Positions 32,411-45,400 are shown, counted from the first letter of the stretch. The stretch is DNA of 64,000 nucleotides from Gaertneriomyces semiglobifer (GCA_025558075.1 JAHLKF010000005.1:744001-808000), one strand, 5' to 3'. Program-made: numbers and translations. The notes: generated by a model not told the origin, from the letters alone.

Positions 32411-35400
32411 ATGTTAGGCGATTGTAAGCTTGGCGCTGGTGGTAGGAAGGCGCAAGTGTCTGCGGAAGATACTTCGATTCCAACCTCGAAGCAACCTACA
32501 TTTCACTTCAATAGCTCTTCCCAAACGTCAACGTCAAGTGATGACGATGATGCTGGTCTAAGTACGGAACGAAAGCCTACAGAATGGACGGAGCATAACG
32601 ATGTTGTTGATAATGCCGCAACGAGAGTTGAGACGACTGAATCGCCCGCTTTGAGTAGCCCATCGCGTCCCTTCAACGAAACTACTTTGACACCGCTGGG
32701 GAAAGACGATCGTGGTGAATATCAGACAGGCGACGTATCGTGTGCTGATTTGGAAGTCTCCACTTCGAATGGGCATGCTCAGGACTATGATGACGGGAAT
32801 TCCACTGATTTTGGGTCCGATTTAAGTGGGAATACGAATTCGCGATTTGGGCAACCATTCAGTGACAGTTTATCGACCGACCTCGGGCCCACGGCGGATG
32901 CTGCCTTTGAGATCGAGGACGGGGACAAGTCTGACGGCCCCGTTTCTACGGACTTTGATCTTGATTTGGAAATCAACAACACATGCGCAGATGATTCTGA
33001 GTCTCCGCGGTTTGAACAAGTAGAGAAGGAGTCCTCTGATTTCGGGTACCTGTGGGAAGCGGATGGCGCACTATTTGATGATGAAGGTGCATCTGAGGCT
33101 GGTGACTCTGTGGATCTCAATGATCTAGCAAATGACAGCGATAACGAAGGTGTCTTTCAGACTTCGGTAGCATCATATGATAGATTTCCCTACAACGGTT
33201 CCCATCTGTTTGCCGAAGAGTGCGAAACCACGGTTGCTCGACGCGAGTTTGAGGTGGCTGATTTCCATTATTCCAAAAGCGCCAATACCCTGACTGATGG
33301 CGAGGCATCCGACATTAGTGTGCCAGATGAAAATGAGCGCATTACCACTGGATTGAATCGTTCAGGGGCATCATGTCACGTAAATCGAGTTGATGAGTCT
33401 CGTCATTGTGCCCCAGGCTACAGGGGGTTAGGCGCGGACAGCGCAGCGGTTGATGAGTCGTCTATCGCAGCATTGCCATTGTTTTTCAAAGAGGAGCCGA
33501 CAGCCGACTGTGATACCTTTCCAACGCATCAGCAGCTTGAGGACTCTATGCCATTTTACCAAGAAGAAGTGGATGATTCAATAATAGAGTCACTGGAGCG
33601 GATTTGCCGCGATGCCGCCGACCTTCTGTCTTCATTGCACCAATACATTTCGAGCATGGGGACGTCGTCGGAGGCTGAGAATTGGCTGAGGAGACTAGTC
33701 AAATTACAGGAGACGGCGGCCCCTCCTAAAGCCGTCGTTGCAGTCGTCGGGTAAGCTGGATTTGAATTGAAGAAATCATCCATCGGGCAAACACCGTTCT
33801 TCTTTCAAGTGCTACAGGTGCCGGCAAAAGCTCTCTCATCAATGCTCTGTTGGATAAAGCTGTACTACCCACGGTAAAGTAGCCTGACTTGCTAAGTGGC
33901 ACGGTTTTTGAGATTCATCTTTAATACTCTTCCGAAAAGAACTGTATGCGCGCTTGTACCGCTGTTGTCACTGAAATCAAGTAAGGCCATCGAAATGAAA
34001 GATAGATTGTCCGGCACTTAACCATGATTTTTTCTAAGGTATAATGAGGAGAGTTCTGACTACGAGGCTGAGGTTGAGTTTCTAAGCAAGGACGAGTGGA
34101 CATCCGAAATGAATCTCCTTTTGGAAACTTTAGAGGCTTCGAGGAATAGTAAGGGTGATGTTAGAGGAATCAATGATCGGGACTCCGGTACGCGTCACTA
34201 TGAGGCTGCTTGCCTGTCGCTTCGGCTGCTCACCCTTTCATCGTACATTAGCGGCTGGCAAGGCATGGGCGCGACTGAAGGCGGTATATCCTTCCATCAC
34301 CAAACAGGAATTGACTGCTCGTACCAGGGAAGAGCTTGTCGGCTATCTGTGTCAGCTACCTATATGTCGAATGCTCGGTAAAAAAAGGATTATGAAGCAC
34401 ACTGATCTTGAGCGTTTCACGAAGGATATCGCCGTGTACATTGACTCAAACAACACAAAGCAACCCACCCTTGCGAATGCTCTTGGGAGGAAACACTCAG
34501 AGAAGCATACAACGGAGTTTTGGCCATTGATCAAAGTCATCTCTATGAAGCTCCGGTGCGCTGTTTTAAGATCAGGTATAAGGTGGTGTACGGCACTCCA
34601 ATGCATCAAACATTCATGTCAATATTGCAGGCACGGTTATTGTTGATCTTCCTGGCGTGCAAGACGCCAATGTGGTCCGAGCAGGAGTCGCAGAACGATA
34701 CATGAAGGTAAATGAGGCCCACATCACTTTGACCTTTCTGGGTTGATAACACCTTGTACGGAAGAATTGCCAAGCGAATTGGGTGGTCGCACCAATCAAT
34801 AGGTGAGTTTATCTCTGCAAATCGTAACACCAACCATTGCCTAAAACTATGTGAAGGGCGGTCGACGATAAGACTGCGCAAACCCTACTAGATGAAAGTT
34901 TTAAGAGGCAACTATTGATGGACGGTATGTACCGTATATTGTTGCATTGACCTCACAGCTTGCTTGCTGGTGCTCACCCGGGCTGCCCATCAGGCAACTA
35001 CACCTCGACTTCAATCACGTTTATTTGCACCAAGGCAGATGCGCTTTCCTCCGAGGAAGTTAAGAGATCGTTGGGGCTTGAAGAAGAATTATCGGAGTTA
35101 CAAGAAAGGATCAACGGTTATTGGACAAGGTTGAAGAACGCCGAAAAAGACGAAATCCGTGCCAGAAGAAATTATGCGAAGTTGAAGACAGCAGCACAAG
35201 ACGCTCAATTGGAAAAAAGGCTTTGGGCAAGATCTTTAGAATCGTGCAAGCGAGCTGCCGAGCCTGTGTCTCCACCATCCACAAAGCGACGGAAAGGAGA
35301 TCGTGGGGGCGCGCCTTTGGACGTCGTCACCCCACAACGGCCAGACTCGGATGAGGAATCAAGGCCAAATATTCATCAGCTGCGGGAAGCTGCGGAGGCA

Positions 35401-36990
35401 GCAGACGCCGCTTGGAAGAAGAAACACGCCCATTACAGCGATGCACGACGGATTCTCGTACATTGTGAACTTGAGCGACGAAAACAAGAGGAAAAGTACA
35501 GAGAATCTCTCCAGGAGGAGAGACGGTTGTGTGCTGGATATAGGAACACTTACGTTAAGCATTTTTTACCTCAGGTTTTCCAAGCAGGCTTGAATGAGAT
35601 TCTTGAAGAGATAGAGCAGGAAAGAAATCCTGATTCGTGGAACCCCTCAGAGCTTTCAGAGAGGACATTGGACGTCCCGGTGTTCACTGTATCCACTACA
35701 GAGTACAATCGATTGACGAGTAAGTATCCTCCTAACGCGCAGTCGTTTTGCACCCACGATGCTCATTTTGCTATGGAAGTGTCCAAAGTAGGGGACAATG
35801 ATGGAGCGACAGTGTATAACTCTCCGGCAGAAACGGAAATACCTGCATTGCGCCAACATGCCCGAGCGCTTGGCGAACGTACCCGACGCGCGCACGCAGA
35901 GCGCTTCGTAAATGACGTTTGTCAGCTACTTGCAGACTTTAAGATGATCCTTTCGAGCGATGCGACGGTCAGCTCCGAAGATGTTACAAAGTTCATATCC
36001 GATGCTACAGCTCAGCTGGAAGTGGATCTACGGGGATGCTCACAATGGCTGAGTGAGCAACTTTCCATACTGTTCCATGTAGAGTTCGGTCCGCACCTTG
36101 ACTCTGGTGCTCGCATAGCCGAAAAGCACGCGCTAGAGACGACCCAGAGATGGGGTTCAAAGCCGGACATAGGCCACAAAGGGAAAGCACCAAGTCACAA
36201 ACCTGACGGACATTGTCATAATGGCGGTTACCCGTATTCTACCTATAAAGCGGTCTGCCGCCGTGATGGAGTCTTTGAAGGCGGCAAGTATGGGCATATC
36301 GACTTCAATGCGGATCTTGCGAACCCAATGCTCAATGCGGTGTCATCGCCATGGCACCATATAATGAACATTCGTGTACCTCGACTGTTGGCATGCTGGA
36401 AAGCGGATCACGTACAGCTAGCATATGAGAAACTCCTTGACCATTTGCGGCGCGAGGTCCAGAGGCGTCCTGCTCAGTTCCCGTCCAATATGGCCGACTT
36501 ATTGCAACATCTTCAGGCTGGTCTCACAAGCAAGTGTGAGCAACAAGTTCAATACGTAGGAGATCTAATACGCGAAGCGCAGAAGGACATCACCCGGCAA
36601 ATAGTGCCCACGGTTCAAGGCCAAATGCTAGGTGCCTATAAGGCGGCTAATAGCGTGACCGGCCCAGGCGCCTTTGAACGCATGAAAGGGCACATTCAAG
36701 AACATGTGGATGCGCACGTGGGCACGATTTTCTCTACTGCGGTTGTGATGGTTCATAATGAGCTAGCAGCGATGGTGCAAAAGGTCAGCACCTTGGTTCA
36801 TATCCAACAACGAACGATTTCTGACTGGTTAACGGAAATGCTACCCACGTGGTCTGAGCAGAACGGTGCACTTCATGACCGCTCAAAAGAAGAACTTCTC
36901 AAGTTTATCATCATTGAACAATCGAAGTGCGATGACTTGATCAAGAGTGTGTATTTCTTTGATATGGCGTATCGCGCGATGACGGATTAA
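32411..36990 (+). CDS. Large dynamin-family GTPase, SLIP-GC (NUGGC)-like
   Basis: Nine exons, join(32411..33750,33810..33873,33940..33980,34039..34187,34252..34575,34631..34707,34765..34802,34857..34924,34994..36990), 1365 aa. Residues 1-430 are acidic, Ser/Asp-rich and disordered. GTPase motifs appear only after splicing: G1 GATGAGKSS (447-455), G2 Thr in MRACTAVV (471-478), G3 DLPG (645-648), G4 TKAD (713-716). WVVAPINRAVDD lies between G3 and G4, as in the fungal SLIP-GC-like group of dynamin superfamily proteins. After the GTPase domain comes a coiled coil (about 725-900) with a basic cluster (STKRRKGDR) that could be a nuclear signal, then a 450-residue helical C-terminus. Animal SLIP-GC is nuclear and linked to genome stability in B cells; the fungal function is unknown. 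First in-frame ATG used; an upstream acceptor-like ATTGCAG leaves room for a 5' exon. Confidence 0.85.
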
Positions 36991-37381
36991 CTCCTCCACG
37001 TTGCAGATTTGAACCAACTCCCGCAGTAGATTGGAATTGTCATTGCACGATATTTCTGAGAGGTATGGAAGGCCAGATCCATCAAAGAACTGAGCATTTA
37101 TGAGGCCGGTTGGTGGACAATCATTCAGCAGAACTTCCTAGGATACCCATAGGTAGGAGTAATGTAGAGTGATCGTGGACTCAGAAGTAATATAGGAAGT
37201 AAGAATGAGTATGTAATAATTAGCATTAAAGTAATTGCTGGTGCCAGTTTTGGGGAATTGGATAACCGTTTGCAAGTCTCGCATCTTGCCAATTCGTTAT
37301 TGACAAGGCGATGCGCTACGGTCACTACAATCGTGACCGCTTTCGAAAAACCACAGTCCTGCACCATATGAGGTGGTGACC
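36991..37381. other. Intergenic gap before COG2
   Basis: 391 bp between two tandem plus-strand genes, AT-richer in its centre. It should contain the GTPase 3' end and the COG2 promoter. I see no further gene. Confidence 0.4.
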
Positions 37382-40157
37382 ATGGCTTCCGGAGGCCCAA
37401 TGTTGAGTTCGCCGTACAAGATCGTTCCTGAAGATGATGGTGTCCGGTCTGCGACGCCCCTTTCAAGACAGGCCACTTTCACCACCGTACAACCACTGTC
37501 TTTTGACCGATCTTCCTTCTCCAATGATCCTTTTTCAGCGGCGGGATTCCTTCTAGACAGGAGGCACATTCCCCTCGATCGTCTAAAATCGGAGCTGCAG
37601 CAAGCGTTGAAAGATCTGAAGGCAGAGCTCGTGGAGCTAATCAATTTAGACTATGGGGATTTTATTGAACTCAGTGGCAAACTTGTCGGTGTGGATGCAA
37701 GGATTGAGGCCTTACGAGGGCCTGTGGCGGGTATTATATCGGAAGTAGAGGTACAGTATCTCGAGTATTGAACGGTGACCCGATAGTCTTCTTACCTCTG
37801 TTCCAGTCAGTGCGGAATACACTGTTGGCGACAATAGCCCAGCTTGAAGCAGAGCTGGACCAAAGAGCTTCGATTCGCGAACGAAAGGTGCACTTTCACC
37901 AATCCCTTCCGTTTTCTGTCCGCGTACGAATAATTAACAGCGGTACCAAGTAGGGGTATCTTCAACTACTGGTTGGCATTTACGACTCTATCCAAAAGCT
38001 CGATAGGCTGCTCAATCTCGCAGATGATGATACTACGTCCCCCACTTTGGGAGAGCAAGACCCGTACGTGATTTGGCATCACACCTGACTTTCTCGCGCT
38101 GACTTTATCCTTGAAGATATGGCGACCCCGGACCAAAGCGGATAGATCGCATTGCCAACGAATACACGCAGCTGTTGTACCTACTATCTCGCACATCGCA
38201 TACCAATCCATTCGTTTCACAACTTCAGCCTCAAATCAAACGTATCAAGCAAACGTTGAGCAACAACCTTTCAGCGTCATTATCTTCCAGTTATCTGGAT
38301 GTAATGAAGGCGAACCGCGAAAGTGCTGAGACTGGACTGGCACAGATTTTGCGAACATATGTTAGCATCGATCGCGTGCAAGAGGCCGAATCCACTTTCA
38401 TAGAGTGGGTCACGATGCCGTTCCTGGAGAAGGTGCTTAAGTAAGGTGGAATCAAGCTGAGCGGACATGGGGCTAATATAGAGCCCGCAGGTGATTACGC
38501 GCCAAGTCCTGACGGACACGCAATCCGCCCGGTCTTCCGACTCGCCTCTGAGAATAATGTATGATCAAATTCTGGCCTTCGTTACAGTTGATTGCAATCG
38601 GGTCCTGCAAGTTGCTGGGCGCGTTTTTCAAGGGACGTCAGGAAACCTGTTGGTTAACGCCATCTGGGCACCCATAACCACCACTATTATTAAGAAGGTT
38701 CCTTTCATCTTCAATGCTGGTATACCGGAAGTCTTCCATGTTGTGAGTAACGTGGTCGTACTAACGCAGACGCTATTACTGAAGTACAATCATGTAGAAT
38801 TACACAACTACTTCGAGCTTTGTCTCATCATTTGAAGAGACCTGTCGCACCAGGAAAACGTTAATGGCACTAAGAAGCCATCCATCTACGATAGAGTTTA
38901 TGAAACGTTGGCAATTGCCTGTGTACTTTCAAATACGCTTCCGAGAGATTGCGTCGGACTTTGAGGAGGCTTGCTCAGCCTCGATCAGTTTTGACGAAGA
39001 CATAAGAATGGACAATGGTATGTGCGCTCCCGCATGAGCCACACCGAGTAGACACCGTTAGTTACTTTGACAACGTAGGTATCGTTTTGTCGCCCACGAC
39101 TGCGCTCATGGTATGCGTGCAACTGTGTTGGGACGATGCTGTCTATCTTTCTGGGTTGGAGTGGCGGTTCTGGAAGCTGACGTTACAGGTATGTTGAGGT
39201 TAGTGTCTTGCATCGCTGGCCATTGCTGACGCATGTAACCATATGAAGCTTATTGCGCGGTACGCTCAGTGGGTGCAAGCACTTTTACCGCCAGAAGGAG
39301 ATCCAAACCAAGCTTCTGCTGTAACAATACCTACATCTGCAACGGTAGCGCGACAGGTGCCCCCTATTCCGGCAAACGGGGCCGCAAAATTGCGCAAGAT
39401 GCTCTATTTCTATAACGACGTAGTGGTGGCAACGAAGCAGTTGATGGCTATTTTCAACGAAAGCATCTTGCCCAAGGCGGTGGGAGCTGATACACAGAAA
39501 CTGCAAGGTATGGGGCGCGATGTGAAGTAACCCGTCGCTCTAAGTAATTGCTATGCCTAGCGTCTTTGGAAGAAAGCTTCCAACCATTGCAGAATCAAGT
39601 TCCATGGATCCAGAACTGGATCGTACAGCATCTAGTAGGGTTATGCATTGAGCCTCTAGGAGAAGTGCAAAATATTCCACGGCAATACCGAATGACGAAT
39701 AAGGAAGCTCCCGCGCGCCCCTCATACTATGTCGCTGAGATTTTAAAGCCCCTTCATCAAACATCAGATGGTTTCGCAGAGATTTTCCGATCAACCGCCC
39801 ACGCTCGATTGGAAATGTCGCAATGTGTGGTTGATGGCGTTGCAAATCAATTTTGTACCACTTTGCAATACTTACTGGACAACGTGCGAAAATTCGAAGA
39901 ATTTAGTAGGAAGAAGGTGAAGCGAATGACTAATGGACTAAGTGATGACGATAAGATCAGAATGCAGATATGGCACGACGTGCAAGGATTCCTACAACAA
40001 GCAAAAGCTGCTGGCGCCGACGATAACACAGGGGCCTGTGCGACCTTGCGAGCCTTAGTAGAGCCGCTGCAGAGTGCAAGTAAGGCCAATTGTTTCTTTT
40101 TCATGCTTTTGCCCACACCGACACATTTTTTCAACAGACCCAGGTATTGTAGCATAA
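37382..40157 (+). CDS. COG2: Conserved oligomeric Golgi complex subunit 2 (COG2)
   Basis: Ten exons, join(37382..37750,37807..37887,37954..38063,38117..38440,38484..38742,38798..39017,39079..39188,39249..39507,39561..40079,40138..40157), 756 aa. COG is the Golgi tethering complex for retrograde vesicles. The N-terminal family block is clear (SNDPFSAAGFLLDRRHIPLDRLKSEL... LINLDYGDFIELSGKLVG), as are mid-protein blocks RWQLPVYFQIRFREIA and RQYRMTNKEAP. All junctions keep frame. The exon 4-5 join uses an acceptor at 38483 (giving NPQVITRQ), because the more obvious CCGCAG site is out of phase. The frame after exon 9 stays open for another 117 codons past the donor; splicing to the 20-nt last exon gives a stop at the family's usual end. 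Confidence 0.9.
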
Positions 40158-40510
40158 AAGCCGCATTCTTGAATAAATTAGTAAATGCTCGGTTCTGCGA
40201 TGGTCAGACTCTCAGTCAGGCGCGTTCCACTGTATCGTCGTTGAGTGTCTGCATTCAGAAGCGCACAAAGAGAAGAATGAGGTCGCATTTAAATGGCGCG
40301 AATCATACATCCCAGCGCATGTTCCACTTTAACAATTGCCAAAAGTCACTGCAGTGGCGAAAGGATGAAAGATCCACATTGAGGACACCCCCCAAGCCCT
40401 ATATACCCGTCCAACCTCCCAGGAAACACTAGGTCAACGGGGAGATATTTACGACATCGGCGGGACAGCCACGAAGCGGTGACACTGTATATTGAGTCCA
40501 GTCATGGTAT
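40158..40510. other. Convergent intergenic gap
   Basis: 353 bp between COG2 and the ATP synthase subunit e gene, which point at each other. An open plus-strand frame here is read-through from COG2 exon 9 and resembles no protein I know. Confidence 0.4.
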
Positions 40511-41010
40511 TTACTTTTTCGCAGGGGCCGGTGTGCTTTTCTCAGTCTGCTCAATGGCAAAGTTGAGATACCTCTCAGCGTCAAATCGGTAAGAATCAGA
40601 GTCGATGGTCGGGACTACACAACCATACGCGTCAGCGTTAAGCAATACAAGAGAAGCCACGAAGGAGTACGTACTTCCAGCCTTCTTGGCCAGGACAGCC
40701 TCCTCCCTGTTCTGCTGAGCTTCAAAAGCAAGGCGAGCCTCTTCGATCAAGTCATCGTGGTGCTTCTTAGCGTTCTCCTCCTTGCGACGCTGGACAAACG
40801 AGGTCAAGGATGCCTTGTGAGTGTATCCATAGAACACACCGACTCCGAGGGCACCCAGACGGAGAAGCTATGAAGACAGCTATGAGTACACAGAACTCGA
40901 CTACGAACGAATCAAACGCGACAAGCTTCTGACTGCAGCACTCAATAACAAGCAGCTCAGATCTAGGAACGTACGTTTGCTGAGTTGATGTTCACGATGT
41001 TGGCAGCCAT
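40511..41010 (-). CDS. ATP21: Mitochondrial F1Fo ATP synthase subunit e
   Basis: Three exons, complement(join(40511..40614,40675..40867,40975..41010)), 110 aa. Subunit e promotes ATP synthase dimerisation and cristae shape. The N-terminal transmembrane helix carries the conserved glycine motif (LGALGVGVFYGYTHK, a GxxxG) and is followed by the long charged helix FVQRRKEENAKKHHDDLIEEAR. The 36-nt first exon supplies MAANIVNINSAN. The C-terminal half (DSYRFDAERYLNFAIEQ) matches fungal Tim11/Atp21 proteins. Upstream 41011-41411 (401 bp) is the divergent promoter shared with ARPC3. Confidence 0.92.
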
Positions 41011-41411
41011 GTTCGCTGTAGGTTCGGTAGCAACGGGTTGGCGGATCGTTCTCGCTTTGTCAATGTCCTGATCGGGCGGTCAGCGTTGGAATCTGTCGTC
41101 GGTCAAACTGTTATTGCCATAGCAACCAGTCCCCAGTGACTTGCAAGTGACTTCAGAGTGTGTCAACACGCGAAGCGCCAACGCCAACGAACCAACTCGC
41201 CTTCAACGACAAACGCATTACGACGGCTTCTAAGAAAGCTTGACGGCAGCGACAAGACGTTTTCACCCAAGATTGACTACTCCTGCTAGAGACTTTGAGG
41301 TTGTTGCTTGTGTAGGTACTCAAGATGGACTTTGATGTGGTTTGAAGTAGTGCTAAACTCGCGACGGTGGTATTGCAGCCCCCTTACTGGTAGGAATACA
41401 TTCAAATCACC
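41011..41411. promoter_or_regulatory. Divergent promoter region, ATP21 and ARPC3
   Basis: 401 bp separating two head-to-head genes. No further gene seen; two short frames on opposite strands (41286-41499) overlap the ARPC3 first exon and its intron and look like chance. Confidence 0.4.
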
Positions 41412-42185
41412 ATGCCGGTACGTGGGAGGCATTTTTACGACGATCTTGCCGGCGAGACGCTGTAGCAATTACGGGAATATGTGTTACAAACATTCTTGAA
41501 CGGACTCTAACGCGCTGTATGTTCTGGAACAGGCGTACCACTCTTCATTCAATGAAGGTGGCAGCTACCGCAATATCGGTAATGTGGCTCTCCTGCCTAT
41601 CAAAACAAAGATTCGTGGCCCAGCACCACCAGGGGGTTAGTAACGCTTCTCAGTGCGCTCAAAAGGTCTCATTCTGACACTGGGCAAATAGCCGACCCGA
41701 ATCAGGAAGACATTGTTGACGAAGCTATCGCTCTGTTCCGTGCAAATTGCTTCTTCCGTAATTTTGAGATCAAAGGAAATGCCGATCGTGTCCTTATCTA
41801 CCTTCTCCTTTTCATTCAAGAATGTTTGGGCAAACTGTCTAAAAATCCATCTTTAAGCGAAGGCCAACGCACCCTCACAACCCATGCGTTGCAAAACTTT
41901 GCAATTCCTGGTGAAACAGGCTTTCCTTTGAATGCCATGTATGAAAAGCCGGCGAATCGTGCAGATGCTGGTGAGCTCAGCTGAATTTGTTGTTATCACC
42001 TTCCCCCAGAAACCAATGCGCCCTTTCTTTTAGATCTCCTGAAGCAATACCTTCAACAGCTTAGACAGGAGTGCGCCAATCGTCTAATAACCAAAATTTA
42101 CGATGGAGAGCATCCCAGCAAATGGTGGATGTGCTTTTCCAAACGGAAATTCATGAACATCCCGAACGTTGGCACGACAGCGTGA
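41412..42185 (+). CDS. Arp2/3 complex subunit 3 (ARPC3, p21)
   Basis: Four exons, join(41412..41417,41533..41635,41692..41970,42034..42185), 179 aa. Component of the actin-branching Arp2/3 complex. The first coding exon has just six nucleotides (Met-Pro), joined to AYHSSFNEG. Family landmarks: NVALLPIKTKIRGPAP, DIVDEAIALFRANCFFRNFEIKG, FPLNAMYEKPANR, QYLQQLRQE and SKWWMCFSKRKFMN. Length matches ARPC3. The 115-nt first intron is longer than most here. Convergent with the helicase gene, 259 bp apart. Confidence 0.94.
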
Positions 42186-42444
42186 ATTGATACCTTTATT
42201 TTTGGCGTATCGAATACATTCGTGTACGTTGCATATGATTTTGCAATGCTTGAACTCTTCTTTTACAGCCGAAAGCCCATAACCCTTTACGCGCGCGACA
42301 GTTCAATTCCCGCATGTGCAAAATCGAATGATCCGCTACGGTGATGCTAACAAATGAGTTTACTCATTCTACATGAAGCTAAAATGTCGTCTACATGGTG
42401 TACGTCATTGTTGCTGTTATCAGGAAGCGAGGATCCATTTTCGG

Positions 42445-45400
42445 TCAAAACAAATCTGCAAAAATGCCTAGGACTTTGTCCATTTCCTTCTGTGCTTCTG
42501 CGCTTAGATCGGACGGGTGCGGTCTGCAGATATACTTAGTCCCATTTGACTACACCTCGACCTGACTGGAACCTACCTGATGACTGGTGGGACAATATGT
42601 CGTAGAGGCACGGGTGCCGTCGACGGCGAAGCTTGGCCTTCCGAAATGCTTTCTTGAAACACTTGAGAGCCCGAAGTTGCTAGTTGCGGTTGACTGGCGT
42701 GCGCATTCTTTCGCGAAGATGATGCAGAAGCCGCCTGGCTCTGGTTCTGATATGGATCACTGACGAAGTCTTCAACGCGTAAGCGTTTGATCCAATTGCC
42801 CAATGACTCTCGTACTCCTTCAGCCTTGGTGTTGCCTGATGCATCCCTGATGTCAGTATCCTCTGAAGGCACCAACTCTAGCGGGTTATCTCGCTGTTTC
42901 GGAGGATTGGATTTGTCTGTGATCAACCCTAGCCGTAGTGTTTGAGACCCCAAACTGACGTCTCCCTTAATCATAGTCGGTGTTGCATTGGAAGACAAAT
43001 CTGTGTTGCACAAGTTCTCTGCCCGGAAGATAGAGCGAGAATGAAGCTTGGCTTTTGCATCTCTCTGAGCTTTCATCTTGCACGGGGATGCGTCATCTCC
43101 AAACCCGATAATATTGTCGACGTCCACTGGCCCGATGTCAGTTCCAGTTCTCTTATAGCTGTCTCGCTGAGAAAGTACCTCCTGGGGCAAGGCTCCAATG
43201 CGAGTTATACACACTTTGTCGTGCAGTTCATTGAGCGCGTCAAGCTCACTCAGAACGGGTCGTCGTTGTCTTGTCTTTTCCATGAGCGTAAAAGGATCAC
43301 GATCCGTCGCCTGATCGACGTTAGAGACGGAGGGAAAGCGTGATCGAGGAAGTGGGCCTGCGCGATGCGTAGGAGGTGTTAGAAGTTGATCTGTAGGGTG
43401 CGATTTTTCTCAGACAATGTCACGAGCAATGCGCATCCAGCTTACCTTCAGAATGTAGGTGTTCTACGGATAATGATGGAAAGAGTTAGTCGGATGAGAG
43501 ATCATTCAAGTGCGCGAGAGTTGGTCCAACATACCGGCGGCGTCATGGGACTCGATTCGGCTAAGACGTCTTGCCACCCGCGATGGTTTTTCCGACCCCC
43601 CTTCAACTAGTTCCAGAGCACTTGATGCGGCGGATGCGTTATCAAATGACCTATCCTTTAGCCTTGATACCTCAGACGCGAAGTCGTCCAAGTCATGGTA
43701 CGGTGGTTGAGTGCCATCAGCCACGATCGGTTCATCATCTGGAACAAGCCATCCGTCAAATTCTCCATCTTCCTCCGGAGCTATAAGCTCATGGTCAAGA
43801 TATCCCTCATCTTCCGCCTCTAAGTCGACCAGCATGCGAGTTTCCCATGGTGCGAGCGGTTTTTTGGATAGCGAAGTCGGATGCGCGACGCCTTCTGGTT
43901 CACGACCAGCACTCGTTTTGTCGATGAAGCCGTAACCAACGGCTGGGGGACTGAAGTCACTCAAGGCTGAGTTGTCAAAATCGTCAGCGACATTTACTTC
44001 CACCTCTTCACATGGAAGCCCTTGGACTTTGTAACGCTTCGGCCGTTTGTTCCCACGGCCTGGTGCGAGTTCCTGCTGTGTGCTTTCAGCCACGGCATTT
44101 TCAATCCAATTACCGTTCCTGATGTGATGGGATCCTTTGCGCTTCTTAGCCGTTTTCACGGGCACGCCGGTTTTACAACACATGTGAGAACAACTGCAAA
44201 GAGCTGTCAGCCAGTGCTTAATCCGATTACACTGGTGTCTTTCAAACATTACCTGGACTTATCTTTACAAAAGTGCCGGCAAGCCACAAAGCCCTCTGCG
44301 AATACCGGCGCGGGTTGATCTGTTTCGCCAGGTACCCGTACAGGACAATTGTGCTGTCCTTTGCCTTTCCCTTTCCCATGGGTGACCGTTGCGGGAAGTT
44401 CATGCGCGTCAGGCATGCTCTCCTGGTCATCTTTAACTTCTAGTAAGAGCATGTTCCTTGCGTTGCTCGCGTTGCTCGCGTACATCAACTGACTCACCTT
44501 CTATGACAGCAGCGGGTGGTTTGACTGGGGCCATAGCCGCTGCCACGTCCAATGCAGCCAAGTCATCATCATCAATAATTACACTTTCGTACTCGTCCTC
44601 CATGTCCAAGTGACCGCTGCGCGCGATGTTCCGAAAATGTGCAGGCTTTACGGTCGGAATAACTTCTTGGTGAATATCCAATCCGACTGGGAAATTGGTC
44701 AGCTTCAATAGTAGTTGGGTACAGCCACCATAGGTACCATAATTCTCGCTGATCACTGAGCATAGGATTCTTTGTTGAGCGTTACCCAATTGGAACTTTA
44801 TCCGGAAAGATTGTCCCTCCTTCAATTTGGGAATTCTGTAAATGCTGATTAACAAAAGATTCCAAGACATGCACCAATCATTTTCTCAACTAACGTGAAG
44901 CGCCTGAAGTCAACTAGAACATGGTCTGAGGTACCAGCTAGAAAAACCGCTGAGTGTGTACCGTGCTTTCCATGCAAGCGGACCGAAGCGGCGTTTTCGA
45001 AACTGATCTCCACAAATAATTCGATTTCAGTTGGGTTGGACAGGTCGGTGAACTGTGCGGAGGTACCACTAAGTGACCGGCGGGAGTCTCGAGGAGCGAT
45101 GCACGATCATTCCTACCTGAAGGACTTTCATTTTGAAGCGCGGAAGGCCTCCCATCCACTCGAGAACTTTGTTACCAAAAGGAGGGTTCCTTCCAACGGT
45201 CTTACATAAAAATCTCAACAAAACTATTGTTCCCGTAAACCGAGTGCTGGAGAACTTACAAACTCAATGTGCCGAGGGTCAGTCTTCTCCAGCTTATCGA
45301 AGGTGTAGATTCCAGCCTTCGAGAGGCTTCTAGCGAGTTGCGGTCCCATACTCTCGATTTGCTTGAGTATCAACGGTGAATTTTCCCACGTCCGCGCTTC

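Noticed and set aside
40080..40432. Continuation of the COG2 frame beyond 40079
   Set aside because: A good donor (AAGTAAGG) and a T-rich intron with acceptor at 40137 give a short last exon and normal COG2 length; the open extension is unlike COG2.
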